Assembly (NCBI RefSeq): GCF_947654275.1 | Contig: NZ_CANTJS010000011.1 | Span: forward strand, 1 to 64,000 | From: an uncultured Oscillibacter sp. | Lineage (GTDB): Bacteria > Bacillota > Clostridia > Oscillospirales > Oscillospiraceae | Length of the DNA: 64,000 bases | Reading direction: 5' to 3' | In this document: positions 37,967 through 50,860 of the stretch, one piece after another | Layout: each line of letters begins with the position of its first letter | Numbering within the stretch: the first letter of the stretch is position 1 | Program-made: the position numbers and the translations under genes | Notes under the pieces: model-generated | Databases searched by the model: none | Told to the model about the DNA's origin: nothing | Seen by the model: the letters and a program-made list of their open reading frames with translations, nothing else

Positions 37967-37999
37967 AAATGCCGGGCGGATAAAATCCGTCCGGCATTT
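37967..37999. terminator. Hairpin between yyaL-like gene and small ORF
   Basis: AAATGCCGGGCGGAT-aaa-ATCCGTCCGGCATTT. Confidence 0.8.
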
Positions 38000-38008
38000 G
38001 CTGAAATA

Positions 38009-39946
<1,938 letters not shown>

Positions 39947-40027
39947 AGCATCACATCCTTTTTGGGAGTAGGATGACTGTGATTCCGTGGATTTATACCA
40001 GATTCACGGTAAACAGGAAAGGAGGCG

Positions 40028-41161
40028 TTATCCCAAAGTCAGCGCGAACACCAGCAGGACCGCCAGAAAGAACACGTTTGTAATGGTAAATTGCCGGAAA
40101 TATGTACTCTTTATTCCGGTTGCCTCCCGCGCGACGAGCTTGTAGGAAATCAGGCTTGCCATGGATGCGATCAGCGTCCCCAGTCCGCCGAGATTGACGC
40201 CGATGATGAGGGGCGAAAGGCTGTCCGTAAACCCGGACAGCAGCAGCGCCGCCGGGACGTTGCTGATGACCTGGCTGGCCGCTGCGCCTGCCAGAAGCTC
40301 GTGGCCGGAGACAATTTTTTGCAGGAACTCGTAGAAGACCGGGAGCCTTCCCATGTTGCCGATGAACACGAAGAACCCCACAAAGGTCAGCAGCAGGCTG
40401 TAATCCACCTGGGCGAAGACCGAACGGTCCAGGATCAGCAGCCCAATGACTGTGATGAAGAGGGCCAGGCCGTAGGGAATCACCCTCGCCACCGCCAGCA
40501 GGTCCACTGCGAAGAGCGCAAGATACCCGGCAAGCCGCAGACCCTTTCCAGAGAGCCGGACCTGTTCATGGAATGCGACCTGGATGGGGATATTGTACGC
40601 TCTTGTCTGAAGGGTGCTTTGGATCAGAATCAGGAGAAACGAGACGCAGGTATAGGGCAGCATCAGCAGAAGGAAGGAGCCAAGAGACAGCCCCGCCCTG
40701 CCGTAGAGGTAGAGGTTCTGCGGGTTCCCGATGGGGGTCAGCATACTGCCCAGGTTGGCGGCGACGGTTTGCAGAACGACAATGGGGACCATCAAGCGCC
40801 TTCCGGTCTCCGGCCCGATGAGACGCAGGACCGTGAAGGTGAAGGGGACAAAGGTGATCAGCGCCACGTCGTTTGTGACGGCCATGCTGGAGAAAAAGCA
40901 GAGCAGGACCAGAATCCACACCAGCTGCCGCGTCTCTCGCACCCGGGCCAGGAGAGCCTGGGCAATCCACTGAAAGACGCCGGTCTTCTGCAGCCCGGCC
41001 ATGGCGCCCATCAGGCAGAACAAAATGGCCAGGGTCCGAAAATCGATGTAGGCCAGATACGACCTGTCCGGGCGGACCAGGAGCATGGAGAATGCCGCCA
41101 GTGCCAGGGCGGCGCACAGGACCGTTTCCTGCTTGAAAAAGTGTATGAGTTTTTCTTTCAT
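40028..41161 (-). CDS. SLC13/ArsB-type anion permease
   Basis: Multi-TM; FFSSMAVTNDVALITFVPFT; ANLGSMLTPIGNPQNLYLY. Confidence 0.82.
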   Translation of the reverse strand: MKEKLIHFFKQETVLCAALALAAFSMLLVRPDRSYLAYIDFRTLAILFCLMGAMAGLQKTGVFQWIAQALLARVRETRQLVWILVLLCFFSSMAVTNDVALITFVPFTFTVLRLIGPETGRRLMVPIVVLQTVAANLGSMLTPIGNPQNLYLYGRAGLSLGSFLLLMLPYTCVSFLLILIQSTLQTRAYNIPIQVAFHEQVRLSGKGLRLAGYLALFAVDLLAVARVIPYGLALFITVIGLLILDRSVFAQVDYSLLLTFVGFFVFIGNMGRLPVFYEFLQKIVSGHELLAGAAASQVISNVPAALLLSGFTDSLSPLIIGVNLGGLGTLIASMASLISYKLVAREATGIKSTYFRQFTITNVFFLAVLLVFALTLG

Positions 41162-41667
41162 CTTGGGCCTCCTCGTCAGAGCTTCTTTTGCCGTGTCAAG
41201 ATACACGCTTCCGCCCGGTCTGTGATGATGCCCCGGTCCCGCTGGGGGTGAATGTGCTGGAAGTGAGCACAAGAGTTCTTGATGTTCCTGAATGGGGCGG
41301 ATATCACCGGGCTGAAACGCTTTTCCCAATACCTGATCCTGCTTTTGAGGCGGGGTCCGGCTCTGTAATGACGGCCGGCATGTGAATCATATTACAGCGA
41401 TTGCGTAAGATGGTCAATACTGTTATGGGCCCATTTTTGACAACGGCATGGACCTGCGGTTCATCAGTCAATTGCCTTGGATGGACACTGCGATGCCCGG
41501 ACGCTGTCACAGAATACCTGCGTTCCTCTGGGGCTGGTGCACAGGCGCATACTGCCGTTATCAGGGAAACGCTCCGCCGTTCCTTCGGTACGCGATGCCA
41601 TTTCATCATAGGCAGTTTAGATTGGGGTCTTTTGGAAACGCGAAGGGACACAGCTGAAACGGACGGT

Positions 41668-41712
41668 AAACCCTCCCTGGTGCAGGAGCTCAGCCTGCAC
41701 CAGGGAGGGTTT
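41668..41712. terminator. Large perfect hairpin
   Basis: AAACCCTCCCTGGTGCAGG-agctcag-CCTGCACCAGGGAGGGTTT. Confidence 0.85.
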
Positions 41713-41810
41713 CGTTCAAAAGCAGAATGATTGGCGTACTGTGGCCCTGCTGGAAAAATCCCTAAAACTGGCGGAAGTGGTTTGGAAACGAGATGAGACC
41801 GCTCGATATG

Positions 41811-42251
41811 TTATCTCATGGCAAGGGTGACGTCTGCTTTGGCCGCCAGAACATCCCTGTTATAGATTTCGACAGCGCAGGTTGCAATTCCCTTTTCCTG
41901 GCGCTCCTTGAGAATGGCGGCGTGAAGCTCAATGGTGTCTCCAGGGAGTATTTTTTGAAGAAATGAAACATGATCGATACCAAGGAACAGGGGGATTTTT
42001 CCAGAGTATCGCTCCATAGAGAGCAGAAGGATATCCGCCGTCTGCGCGGCCGCCTCCACGGTATAAACGCCGGGCAGCACAGGTTCACCTGGGAAATGAC
42101 CCTGGAAAATCTCTCTGCAGGGGTCTATGTAGAATTTGGCTGAGCACCGTTCCCCGGGAATCAATTCCGAAACTTCATCAATCAAAAGCATAGGGTCCCT
42201 GTGAGGGATGATTTCCATAATTTGCTGCCGGTTTAATGGAATGGATTTCAT
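41811..42251 (-). CDS. FabZ-like 3-hydroxyacyl dehydratase
   Basis: IMEIIPHRDPMLLIDEV; GHFPGEPVLPGVYTVEAAAQ. Confidence 0.88.
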   Translation of the reverse strand: MKSIPLNRQQIMEIIPHRDPMLLIDEVSELIPGERCSAKFYIDPCREIFQGHFPGEPVLPGVYTVEAAAQTADILLLSMERYSGKIPLFLGIDHVSFLQKILPGDTIELHAAILKERQEKGIATCAVEIYNRDVLAAKADVTLAMR

Positions 42252-42261
42252 CGTACCTTCC

Positions 42262-43116
42262 TTATTTCTGGTCATACTCATAAAATCCTCTTCCACTCTT
42301 GCGGCCCAGTGTTCCGGAGTCCACGAACCGCTGCAGAACAGGGCTGGGACGGAAGCGCTCTCCATAAGCATCAAACAGAATCTGATCTACGCTGATGTTT
42401 AGGTCATGGCCCAGCTGATCCAGCAGTTTGCAGATTCCAACCGGGTGGCCGAGACCATAGACACAGCATTTGTCAATATCCTCCGGGGTGCAGACGCCTT
42501 CCTCCACCAAGCGCATCGCTTCACCATAAAAGATGTGGAACATGCGGTTCAGGGCAAATCCAACGACGTCTTTGACGCGTACCGGCTCTTTTCCTATAGA
42601 GGCCAAGAGCGCATACACGGCATCGGCGGTTTCCTTTGCAGTCTGGTTGCCGGAAATGACTTCCACCAGTTTCATGACGCTGGCGGGGGAGTTGAAATGA
42701 GTGCCAAGGAAGCCGCGCCCTTTTTTCACAGAGGAGGCCAGCTTTGTAATCGAAATTGCGGAGGTATTGCTGGCAAAAATGGTCTCCGGCTTGCAGATTT
42801 TATCCAGTTCTTTGAACACGGCCATTTTGATATCCGCGTTTTCCAAAACTGCTTCAAAGATGAGGTCGCAGTCCGCAAGGTCATGATTGTCTTCCGTGAC
42901 CGTGACTCGGGAAAGAATTTCCGCAGCCTCGTCCTGGCTGAGCTTTCCCTTGGCAATCCGCTTGTTCAGGATGGCCTCTTGTTTCTTTTTGCCGTTTTCT
43001 GCGTACTCCAGTTTGATGTCCGCAAGGACGGTCTGATATCCCGCCATTTCAAAGCACAGTGCAATTTCTGCGCCCATCATACCTGCGCCAATGACGCCGA
43101 TCTTCTTTATCTGCAT
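42262..43116 (-). CDS. 3-hydroxyacyl-CoA (3-hydroxybutyryl-CoA) dehydrogenase
   Basis: MQIKKIGVIGAGMMGAEIALCFEMAGY; ASNTSAISITKLA; GTHFNSPASVMKLVEVI. Confidence 0.92.
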   Translation of the reverse strand: MQIKKIGVIGAGMMGAEIALCFEMAGYQTVLADIKLEYAENGKKKQEAILNKRIAKGKLSQDEAAEILSRVTVTEDNHDLADCDLIFEAVLENADIKMAVFKELDKICKPETIFASNTSAISITKLASSVKKGRGFLGTHFNSPASVMKLVEVISGNQTAKETADAVYALLASIGKEPVRVKDVVGFALNRMFHIFYGEAMRLVEEGVCTPEDIDKCCVYGLGHPVGICKLLDQLGHDLNISVDQILFDAYGERFRPSPVLQRFVDSGTLGRKSGRGFYEYDQK

Positions 43117-43156
43117 AAATAAACCTCATTTCATAAAACTATCAGAGCGTATCATA

Positions 43157-44371
43157 TCACCGTCTCAGGTTCTCAATGATAACGGTGGCGCCAAGACCGC
43201 CGCCGCAGCAAGCGGAAACGACACCGTATTTTCCGCCGCTCTTTTCCAGATACCGCATGGCGAAGATGGCAATTCGGGCGCCTGAGGCTCCGTTTGGATG
43301 ACCCACAGCCAGAGCGCCGCCAAGAGGATTCCAAATCGCTTGATCAATCGCCATCCCTGTTTCCTGTTCCATTTGAGAGATGACTCCCAGGTTCTGGGCG
43401 GCAAACGCTTCGTTGCACTCAAAAACGTCTGCATCCTTCAGTGTCAGCCCGGCGTGCTTCAGTGCTTTCAAGTTGGAATAACAGGGCGCGATTCCCATTA
43501 AATCCTCATAGTATCCCACATGCGCGCAGGAGACCCAGCGGGCAACGGGCGTATACCCCAATTCCCGGGCCTTTTCATCTGTCATAACCAGCAGAAAGGC
43601 TGCGCCATCATTTAGCCCGGAGGCATTTCCAGCAGTAGTGACGCCGCCTGGATGTACCGGACGCAGGGATGAGAGCCCCTCTAAAGTAGTGTTTGGACGG
43701 GGGAATTCGTCCTGTGAAATGATCTTTTCCGGTGTTTTGCGTGTGGCGGGGATGACCAGAGGTAAAATTTCTGAACCGATGGTTCCGTCCCGATAGGCCT
43801 CCTGCAAGCGGCGCTGGCTCCGAAGTGCGAATTCATCGCACATGGTCCGGCTGATCTGGTATTCGGCGGCAATTTTATCGCTGACGGAGATCATGTCAAT
43901 GTCCCGTTCCTTTATGGGAGTCAGCCCCTTTTCATAACAAACGGGAGCCATCTCCTTATAGGGCGGGGTGATTGTGGACATAAACGCCGGGTGCTGGGAG
44001 TGGCATTCTGTTCCGCCGCATATCACGATTTCCGCCATGCCGGACTGAATTTTCCAGGCGGCCTGGTTGAGCGCTAAAATGGAAGACCCACATTGCATTT
44101 CCACGAAGGTTGCCGAAACCTCGAAAGGAAGTCCGGCGTGCAAAGCGGAATACCGGGCGATTGCCTGCGTTTTGGAACAACCGTGGGCACAGCCGGCAAT
44201 TACGCTGTCCACGGAAGCCCGTTTTTGGATTCCGGACTTTTCAGCCAACCCCTTGATCACGCTGCCTGCAAGTTCGCTGGCGGCGAACTCCCGCAGACCG
44301 CCGCCCAATCTGCCAAAGGCAGACCGTGCATAATCTACAATTACCACGTCGCGCGTATTCATGGTGTCCAC
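43157..44371 (-). CDS. Thiolase (acetyl-CoA acetyltransferase family)
   Basis: [40 protein letters not shown]. Confidence 0.92.
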   Translation of the reverse strand: MDTMNTRDVVIVDYARSAFGRLGGGLREFAASELAGSVIKGLAEKSGIQKRASVDSVIAGCAHGCSKTQAIARYSALHAGLPFEVSATFVEMQCGSSILALNQAAWKIQSGMAEIVICGGTECHSQHPAFMSTITPPYKEMAPVCYEKGLTPIKERDIDMISVSDKIAAEYQISRTMCDEFALRSQRRLQEAYRDGTIGSEILPLVIPATRKTPEKIISQDEFPRPNTTLEGLSSLRPVHPGGVTTAGNASGLNDGAAFLLVMTDEKARELGYTPVARWVSCAHVGYYEDLMGIAPCYSNLKALKHAGLTLKDADVFECNEAFAAQNLGVISQMEQETGMAIDQAIWNPLGGALAVGHPNGASGARIAIFAMRYLEKSGGKYGVVSACCGGGLGATVIIENLRR

Positions 44372-44379
44372 CTCCCGTT

Positions 44380-45582
44380 TCAGCGCCGTAAATTTTCAAT
44401 GATGGCAGTTGTGCCGTGTCCGCCGCCGCAGCAGGCGGAAAACAGCCCGTATTTCCCTCCGGTCCGCTCAAGCTGCTTGACAGCAAACCAGGCGATTCGA
44501 GCGCCGGAGGCTCCGTTTGGATGACCGATGGCAATTGCGCCGCCGTTGGGGTTCCAAATAGAAGGGTCAATCCGTTTCCCTGTCTGGTGTTCCAGTTCTG
44601 AAATTACACATAAATTTTGGGCTGCGAACGCTTCATTGCACTCAAAAACATCCAGATCATCCAGGGTGAGACCAGCCGCCTTTAATGCTTTCAAGCTCGA
44701 AAAAACCGGACCAATGCCCATGTATCTGGGTTCCACGCCCACATCTGCTCCGGTGACCCAGCGGGCGTAAGGAACATATCCCAGTTCTCGGGCCTTTTCG
44801 GCGGACATCAGCAAGACGAACGCGGCGCCGTCATTTTTTCCAGAGGCGTTGCCGGCGGTTGTGACGCCGCCTTCCAAAACAGGGCTAAGGGAGCGAAGAC
44901 CCTCCATGGTGGCCTCAGGGCGGGGATGCTCGTCCCGGTCTGCTTTTTTCTCCGGTTCTTTTCGGCTGGCGGGCTGGGTATAGGGGATAATTTCCGCTCC
45001 GGTAATTCCCGTGCGGTAGGCGGTCTGAAGCCGCGACTGAGAACGCAGGGCAAATTCATCACATTGTTCACGGCTGATCTTCCATTTAGCGGCCATTTGA
45101 TCGGAAACCTGGAGCATGGAAATGTCTTGCTCCGGCGTGGGAGCCAGGTGCATGACCAGCGGACGAGGGCCGATCTGCCGGTAGGGCGGAATGGTGGTAT
45201 CAAAATAAACCGCCGATGTCGAGTGGGACTCCATGCCTCCGGCAAGGATAACATCCGCGTATCCCAATGCAATCTGCGCCGCTGCGTGATTGATGGAGGT
45301 AATGGCTGACCCGCATTGCATCTCCATATAATGGCACTCTGTTTGAACGGGAAGTCCCGCGCCCAGCGCAGCGTATCTTGCCGGATTGAATGCTTTGATA
45401 TCGCCTTGAGCACTGCCGCATACAACGGCGTCCACGTCCTCTGCGGCCATATGGGTTTTGTTGCGCTCCAGAAGGCCCTTCATTACCAGGGAGGCGATGT
45501 CTGAACAGCAAAGCTGCTTTAATCCGCCTCCTTGCCGTCCAAAGATGGAACGAGCGCCATCTACGAATACGACTTCTCTCAT
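44380..45582 (-). CDS. Thiolase, tandem paralog
   Basis: [42 protein letters not shown]. Confidence 0.92.
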   Translation of the reverse strand: MREVVFVDGARSIFGRQGGGLKQLCCSDIASLVMKGLLERNKTHMAAEDVDAVVCGSAQGDIKAFNPARYAALGAGLPVQTECHYMEMQCGSAITSINHAAAQIALGYADVILAGGMESHSTSAVYFDTTIPPYRQIGPRPLVMHLAPTPEQDISMLQVSDQMAAKWKISREQCDEFALRSQSRLQTAYRTGITGAEIIPYTQPASRKEPEKKADRDEHPRPEATMEGLRSLSPVLEGGVTTAGNASGKNDGAAFVLLMSAEKARELGYVPYARWVTGADVGVEPRYMGIGPVFSSLKALKAAGLTLDDLDVFECNEAFAAQNLCVISELEHQTGKRIDPSIWNPNGGAIAIGHPNGASGARIAWFAVKQLERTGGKYGLFSACCGGGHGTTAIIENLRR

Positions 45583-45715
45583 ATAGGCTCCTCTCTTGTT
45601 TGTCCGGGTATGTGATTTCCGTTTTGAGGCACGGGAATGATGCGATTGCTGAGAACCGGTTTTCGCCGCGGGTGTCAGCGGCCTTTCTTTTCACATACCG
45701 CATGGGAAGGGCTGC

Positions 45716-46864
45716 TTATATATGTCCTGCATAGTTTTTTAATTGGATACCGGCTACCAGGCCGCGAAGAATGTCATTGCTCCCGTCATAGATGGGCGTG
45801 GTGCGGATATCGCGGTAAAAACGTTCCATCCCAGTCTCTGTCAGGTACCCATAGCCTCCGAAGAAATCCAATGCCTGGTCAACGATTTGTTTCGCAGCTT
45901 CTGTTCCCGCAATTTTTGCCATGGCAGAGATGGACGTCTGTGCGGGCCCATGCGCGTCCAAGTTCCGGCCGGCACGCTCCACCAGGAGCCAGGCGGCGTC
46001 CCAGGCCATGGACATCCCGGCGAATTTCCCTTGCAGAACGGCGTTTTTATTCAACGGCTTGCCAAAGCAGATTCGGTGCTGCCCAAAGGCTGCCGCACGC
46101 TCCATAGCTGTCCGGGCCGCCCCCAGGGCTGCCGCGCCGACGCCGGGGCGGGTGTGGTTCAAAACGGACATCACCAGCTTCCAGCCGTTTCCCTCACCGC
46201 CGACGGCCCGGTCCTTGGGCAAGAACATATTATGGAAGATCACGGGGTTAATGGGAACGCCTGTCACGCCGCAGGTCGGCGTATGGGGGAGAACTTCAAG
46301 CCCTTCGGTTTGGCGGTCGGCAAGGAAAAGTGTAAATCCATCGTATCCCTCCACATCGGAAAGACGGGCCAGGATAAGAAAATAGTCAGCGAATCCGGCA
46401 TTCATAATCATGCATTTTTCGCCATTGATGCAGTAACCGCCTTTAACGCGGGAGGCGCTGGCCGACAGGTTTGCTGCATCTGACCCGCCGCTTGGTTCCG
46501 TCATGCAAAAACAGGCGGCTTTTTCCAGAGAGATCATATTCCACAGCTGCTGGCGCAGGCGTTCGGTCTCACCTGCCAGCTGCAAGGCATAGATCGGCAT
46601 GGACTGCGTCGTCATGATATGTACGCTGGTGTTGTCAAGGGCACCGACCTCCCGAAGAGCAACCAGCCATCGGCCGATGTCGTGCACACCCTGTTTCTTT
46701 TCATCCGGCGCAAGGTTCTGAAAGACACCGGAGTCCTTTAGAAAGTCAAATAATTCATGCGGAAGAGGCTGCCCATCGGCATAATCCGTCAGACCGATTT
46801 CATGGATGCGCCGTTGCTGTCCTAGCTCCCGAAGTTTCTGCGCATATATGTGTTCCTCGTACAT
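45716..46864 (-). CDS. Acyl-CoA dehydrogenase
   Basis: CMTEPSGGSDAANLSASASR; DQALDFFGGYGYLTETGMERFYRDIR. Confidence 0.93.
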   Translation of the reverse strand: MYEEHIYAQKLRELGQQRRIHEIGLTDYADGQPLPHELFDFLKDSGVFQNLAPDEKKQGVHDIGRWLVALREVGALDNTSVHIMTTQSMPIYALQLAGETERLRQQLWNMISLEKAACFCMTEPSGGSDAANLSASASRVKGGYCINGEKCMIMNAGFADYFLILARLSDVEGYDGFTLFLADRQTEGLEVLPHTPTCGVTGVPINPVIFHNMFLPKDRAVGGEGNGWKLVMSVLNHTRPGVGAAALGAARTAMERAAAFGQHRICFGKPLNKNAVLQGKFAGMSMAWDAAWLLVERAGRNLDAHGPAQTSISAMAKIAGTEAAKQIVDQALDFFGGYGYLTETGMERFYRDIRTTPIYDGSNDILRGLVAGIQLKNYAGHI

Positions 46865-46890
46865 AAAGCTTACACCTCCAGCCTGTTCCG

Positions 46891-47661
46891 TCAGCGGTTT
46901 TGAAATTTGGGCTTTCGTTTTTCGATAAATGCGGCCATCCCCTCTTTTTGATCATAGGAGTCAAAAAGAGACGCCCAAATCTCAGCTTCCCGGTCAATCG
47001 CGGTGACATAATCTGTGTCGCGTATGCCGTTTTCGATGGATTCTTTTGCTGCGCGCAGTGCAACAGCGCTCCGGGTTTTCAGCTTTTCGGCCCATTTCGC
47101 GCCGGTTTCCAGTAATTCCTCCGGCTCTACTGCGGCATTGACCAGTCCGATTTGTTTGGCCTCCTCTCCGGAAACGGTGCGGCTCATGAAAATCATTTCC
47201 TTCGCCTTGGCCTCTCCAACCAGTCTGGGAAGGCGGACGGTTCCGCCGGCGCCGGGAATAATCCCAAGATTTAGCTCTGTCAGCCCTAAAGTCGCCTTTT
47301 TACTGGCGATTCGAAGGTCGCAGGTCAGCGCCAGTTCCAGACCTCCTCCAAAGGCATATCCGTCTATAACTGCAATGGAGGGAATTCCAAGGGCTTCAAT
47401 TTTGTTGTAAGTGCTGGAGAATACAAAGGCTTTGGCTCCGGCGGGGTCGCAGACGGACATTTCTTTGATATCGGCTCCGGCGGCAAAGTTTTTCTCGCTG
47501 TAGAACACCAGTACCCGGACCTCCGGATTGGCCTTGATCTCATCCAGCATGATGTCCATTTCGTCAATCAGGTCCTTGGAGAGGGCGTTCAGCACCTCCG
47601 GACGGCGAATACTGATGGTAGCGATTCCATCTTCGATACGCATTACAATTTGACTGCTCAT
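46891..47661 (-). CDS. Enoyl-CoA hydratase/isomerase
   Basis: RPEVLNALSKDLIDEM; FAAGADIKEM; IDGYAFGGGLELALTCDLRIAS. Confidence 0.94.
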   Translation of the reverse strand: MSSQIVMRIEDGIATISIRRPEVLNALSKDLIDEMDIMLDEIKANPEVRVLVFYSEKNFAAGADIKEMSVCDPAGAKAFVFSSTYNKIEALGIPSIAVIDGYAFGGGLELALTCDLRIASKKATLGLTELNLGIIPGAGGTVRLPRLVGEAKAKEMIFMSRTVSGEEAKQIGLVNAAVEPEELLETGAKWAEKLKTRSAVALRAAKESIENGIRDTDYVTAIDREAEIWASLFDSYDQKEGMAAFIEKRKPKFQNR

Positions 47662-47697
47662 AAATACCTCCTGCAAGTTTAAATGCTCCCCGAATTT

Positions 47698-48891
47698 TCA
47701 AATAACGCCCTCAACCTTCAGCTGCTCTATCTCCATAGAACTGATGCCCAGAAAATCCTGGTAAACCTGCACATTGTCCTCTCCCAGAGCCGGAGGAAGC
47801 TTTCGCACGCTGGTGGGTGTGTCGGAAAGCTTCAGATGGCTTCCTGTAATTCGCATGTCGCCTAATACCGGATGGTGGATGCGGGGGAACATCTCCCTTG
47901 CCCCCGCAATATGCGGGTCCGCTGCCACCTGGTCGATGGTGTTGATGGGCCCGGCGGGAATTCCAGCGTCCAGGAACAAACCGACAGCTTCCGCCGCAGT
48001 TTTTTCCGCCAGCCAGTTTTCCAGAATTTCCTGCAGCTCATCATTATGCGCCATGCGGGCTTCGTTGGTGACAAAACGTGGATTACCGGCCATATCCGGC
48101 TGTCCTATGACGGCACACAGCTGGCCGAAAAGGCGGTCATTGCCGCAGGCCAAGATGATGCTGCCGTCTTTGCATTGATAGGAGGCGAAAGGGGACAGAA
48201 CGCCGTCGCGGTTTCCGGTCAAACCTGGGACAACACCGGTGGAGAGATAAATGTGGTTGATTGTGCACAGAGCGGCTACGCCGGAATCTACCAGCGAGAC
48301 GTCTACGTGCTGACCTGCGCCGGTCTTCACAGCGTTGGAATAGGCTCCCAGAACGCCCACTGCGAGGCTCAAACCGCTTAGAATATCGCAAAGCGCGGTA
48401 TTGACACGGGTCGGCTTGCCGCCGGGCCATCCGGTAACACTCATGATGCCGCTCATAGCCTGGCCGAGAATATCATAACCGGGCCGGCCGGCATAGGGGC
48501 CGTTTTGACCAAAACCTGAAATGGAACCGAGGACAATCTGGGGCTTTGCCTTTTTTAATGCCTCATATCCAAAGCCAAGCCGGTCCAGCACGCCGGGACG
48601 GAAGTTCTCGATCACGATATCGGCTTTCTCAACCAGCTTCCAGAGGATGTCTTTGCCTTTTTGTGTTTTCAGGTTTAACGTAATGCTCTCCTTGTTACGG
48701 TTCAGAGTCATGAAATAGGGACTTTCCCCCTGGATCAGCGGGCCGAACAAGCGAGTGTCATCACCGCTTCCGGGCATTTCCACTTTAATGACCCTGGCGC
48801 CCATATCGGCCATCAGCATCGAGGCAAAGGGGCCGGAGACGACTCGCGACAGGTCCAGCACAACGACGCCGTCCATTGCGATGTTGTGCAT
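47698..48891 (-). CDS. CaiB/BaiF (family III) CoA transferase
   Basis: GVVVLDLSRVVSGPFASMLMADMGARVIKVE; NRNKESITLNLK; NFRPGVLDRLG. Confidence 0.94.
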   Translation of the reverse strand: MHNIAMDGVVVLDLSRVVSGPFASMLMADMGARVIKVEMPGSGDDTRLFGPLIQGESPYFMTLNRNKESITLNLKTQKGKDILWKLVEKADIVIENFRPGVLDRLGFGYEALKKAKPQIVLGSISGFGQNGPYAGRPGYDILGQAMSGIMSVTGWPGGKPTRVNTALCDILSGLSLAVGVLGAYSNAVKTGAGQHVDVSLVDSGVAALCTINHIYLSTGVVPGLTGNRDGVLSPFASYQCKDGSIILACGNDRLFGQLCAVIGQPDMAGNPRFVTNEARMAHNDELQEILENWLAEKTAAEAVGLFLDAGIPAGPINTIDQVAADPHIAGAREMFPRIHHPVLGDMRITGSHLKLSDTPTSVRKLPPALGEDNVQVYQDFLGISSMEIEQLKVEGVI

Positions 48892-48911
48892 TTAAACAAC
48901 TCCTTTCTTTG

Positions 48912-50186
48912 TCAGTAGAGAAGCCAGTTAACTACACATGTGCTGATTTGCGGGAAGAAGATGACAACGAGACAGGCGATGGACAAAACAGCGATAAAGG
49001 GAAGGGCTCCTTTGATAACCGTTTCGATCTTCTCCCGGAAGGTGCCTGTCATGGCAAACAGAACCACTCCAAAGGGGGGAGATACCTGGGCCACCATGGT
49101 CATGACGATTGTCATAATCATAAAGTGGAGGGTGTGGATTCCCAGCGCCAGGGTTACCGGGTAAAAGATAGGCACAGTGAGGTAAAGAATGGGAATCACA
49201 TCTATGAACATGCCGAAGATCAGGTAGATTACGGCACATCCGATCATGAACAGGGTGGGGGACAAATTCATATCTACCACGAAGGAACTGATGCTCTGAG
49301 GCAGCTTCATGTAGGTGATGGCCACAGAGAACGCTGTCACAGCGCCCAGAATCAGGTACACCTGCGATGTAGTCTTGCAGGCATCCCTGGTGGCCTGCAT
49401 AAAGGACTTCAGGTTAAATTTTCCCCGATAGAAAATGGGACAGACAATGATGCAGTAGAGAATGGAGAGAGCGGCGGATTCTGTGGCGGTGAAAATGCCT
49501 GTATAGATAGATCCCATTACCACAATGGGCATTCCCAACGCAGGCATCGCATGTTTTAAAGAGACCCAGCGTTCCGCCCAGGAGTACTTGGGGCGCACTT
49601 CCTTAGGAGACTTTATGACGGCGATAAAAATCATCATTGCGGCAATCATAATTCCGGGAAGGTACCCGGCGGTAAAGTACTCCACAACCGAACCGCTTAC
49701 CATGCCCGCAAAGATGATCATGTAAATGCTGGGAGGAATGATCAGCCCCAGGGTTCCTGAAACCGCCACCAAGCCATAGGTCATTTTCTTGTCATATCCG
49801 GCCTTTAGCATCTCGGGAACCGCCATGCTGCCAATAGCCACGGCCGTAGCGATGCCGGACCCGGTAATAGCCCCGAAAAACGCGCAGGCAACAACCACCG
49901 CAATTGCCAGTCCGCCCCGAATATGCCCCAAGAACTTTTCACACATGTCAAACAGCGCCGTTGCAGGGCCGCACTTTCCCATAATAGCGCCGGAGAGCAG
50001 GAAAAAGGGTGTGCACAGAAGTGGCCAGCTGTCTACGGAGCTGAAGAAACCCTGCGGCATACAAGTGCCGGGCAAGTTCAGCATCCCCACTTCGCCAGCC
50101 ATGCCGGCGATCCCTAAAGCGGTCATGATGGGCGCGCCGATGACCGCTAAAACCACAAAGATTCCAAATACGGCGGCAGCCATCAT
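48912..50186 (-). CDS. TRAP transporter large permease (DctM)
   Basis: Multi-TM; GSGIATAVAIGSMAVPEM; GLIIPPSIYMIIFAG. Confidence 0.94.
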   Translation of the reverse strand: MMAAAVFGIFVVLAVIGAPIMTALGIAGMAGEVGMLNLPGTCMPQGFFSSVDSWPLLCTPFFLLSGAIMGKCGPATALFDMCEKFLGHIRGGLAIAVVVACAFFGAITGSGIATAVAIGSMAVPEMLKAGYDKKMTYGLVAVSGTLGLIIPPSIYMIIFAGMVSGSVVEYFTAGYLPGIMIAAMMIFIAVIKSPKEVRPKYSWAERWVSLKHAMPALGMPIVVMGSIYTGIFTATESAALSILYCIIVCPIFYRGKFNLKSFMQATRDACKTTSQVYLILGAVTAFSVAITYMKLPQSISSFVVDMNLSPTLFMIGCAVIYLIFGMFIDVIPILYLTVPIFYPVTLALGIHTLHFMIMTIVMTMVAQVSPPFGVVLFAMTGTFREKIETVIKGALPFIAVLSIACLVVIFFPQISTCVVNWLLY

Positions 50187-50773
50187 TTTTCCTCCTCTGC
50201 TTCAAGTTTATGGACATCTATTTGCTCCAGCTGGTTGGTGTCCAGGATTTCCGCAATTTCTTCCTTCAGGGATTCATCAGCGGCATCCTCTTTTCGGAAT
50301 TCTGCAATTTCACGGATGATGAGTGCGATACAGAAAAGAGTCGCGAAAAGAAAACCAATGGGAATTACCACCGTAGGCATCCACTGTTCGAATTTTGTGG
50401 AAAAGGTAAGAATACCGGTTGCCTTCAGAGAGAGGACATAGGGAATGCTCATATAGAAGGTATAGCCAACCAGCACCAGCGTGACGATCTCCCCAAGGAT
50501 GCGCACGATTTTTCGGGGAGCTCCTTTCAGCTTCAGCAAGAGCAGATCCATAGAGATGTGGCCGCCGCTCCAAAGCAGAGGGCCGCACAGGAGAATAACG
50601 ACGCTGATGTGTAAATAGCGGGCCACCTCTTCCGTCCATTGAAAGGACAGGTGGAACAGATACCTTAAAAAAACGGCGATGTTTACAAATGCGGCACAGC
50701 TCAGCAACAGGATGCAGGAAATCTGTATCAGAAAGTTGCTGAGACCGTCGAAAAAGCCTTTAAATTTTTTCAA
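50183..50773 (-). CDS. TRAP transporter small permease (DctQ)
   Basis: Small 4-TM protein with FQWTEEVARYLHI; overlaps dctM start. Confidence 0.9.
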   Translation of the reverse strand: MKKFKGFFDGLSNFLIQISCILLLSCAAFVNIAVFLRYLFHLSFQWTEEVARYLHISVVILLCGPLLWSGGHISMDLLLLKLKGAPRKIVRILGEIVTLVLVGYTFYMSIPYVLSLKATGILTFSTKFEQWMPTVVIPIGFLFATLFCIALIIREIAEFRKEDAADESLKEEIAEILDTNQLEQIDVHKLEAEEEK

Positions 50774-50860
50774 AAAATCTCCGCCTTTCCCAGCCGGACG
50801 AGATCATGCCCATACGGCTGCTGATTGGTTTTGCGGGCAGCTGCGCCTGAACAGGACGGC

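Noticed and set aside
41401-41760. Small ORFs on both strands between the anion permease and FabZ genes
   Set aside because: No recognisable family, no good RBS; possibly remnant DNA but unsupported
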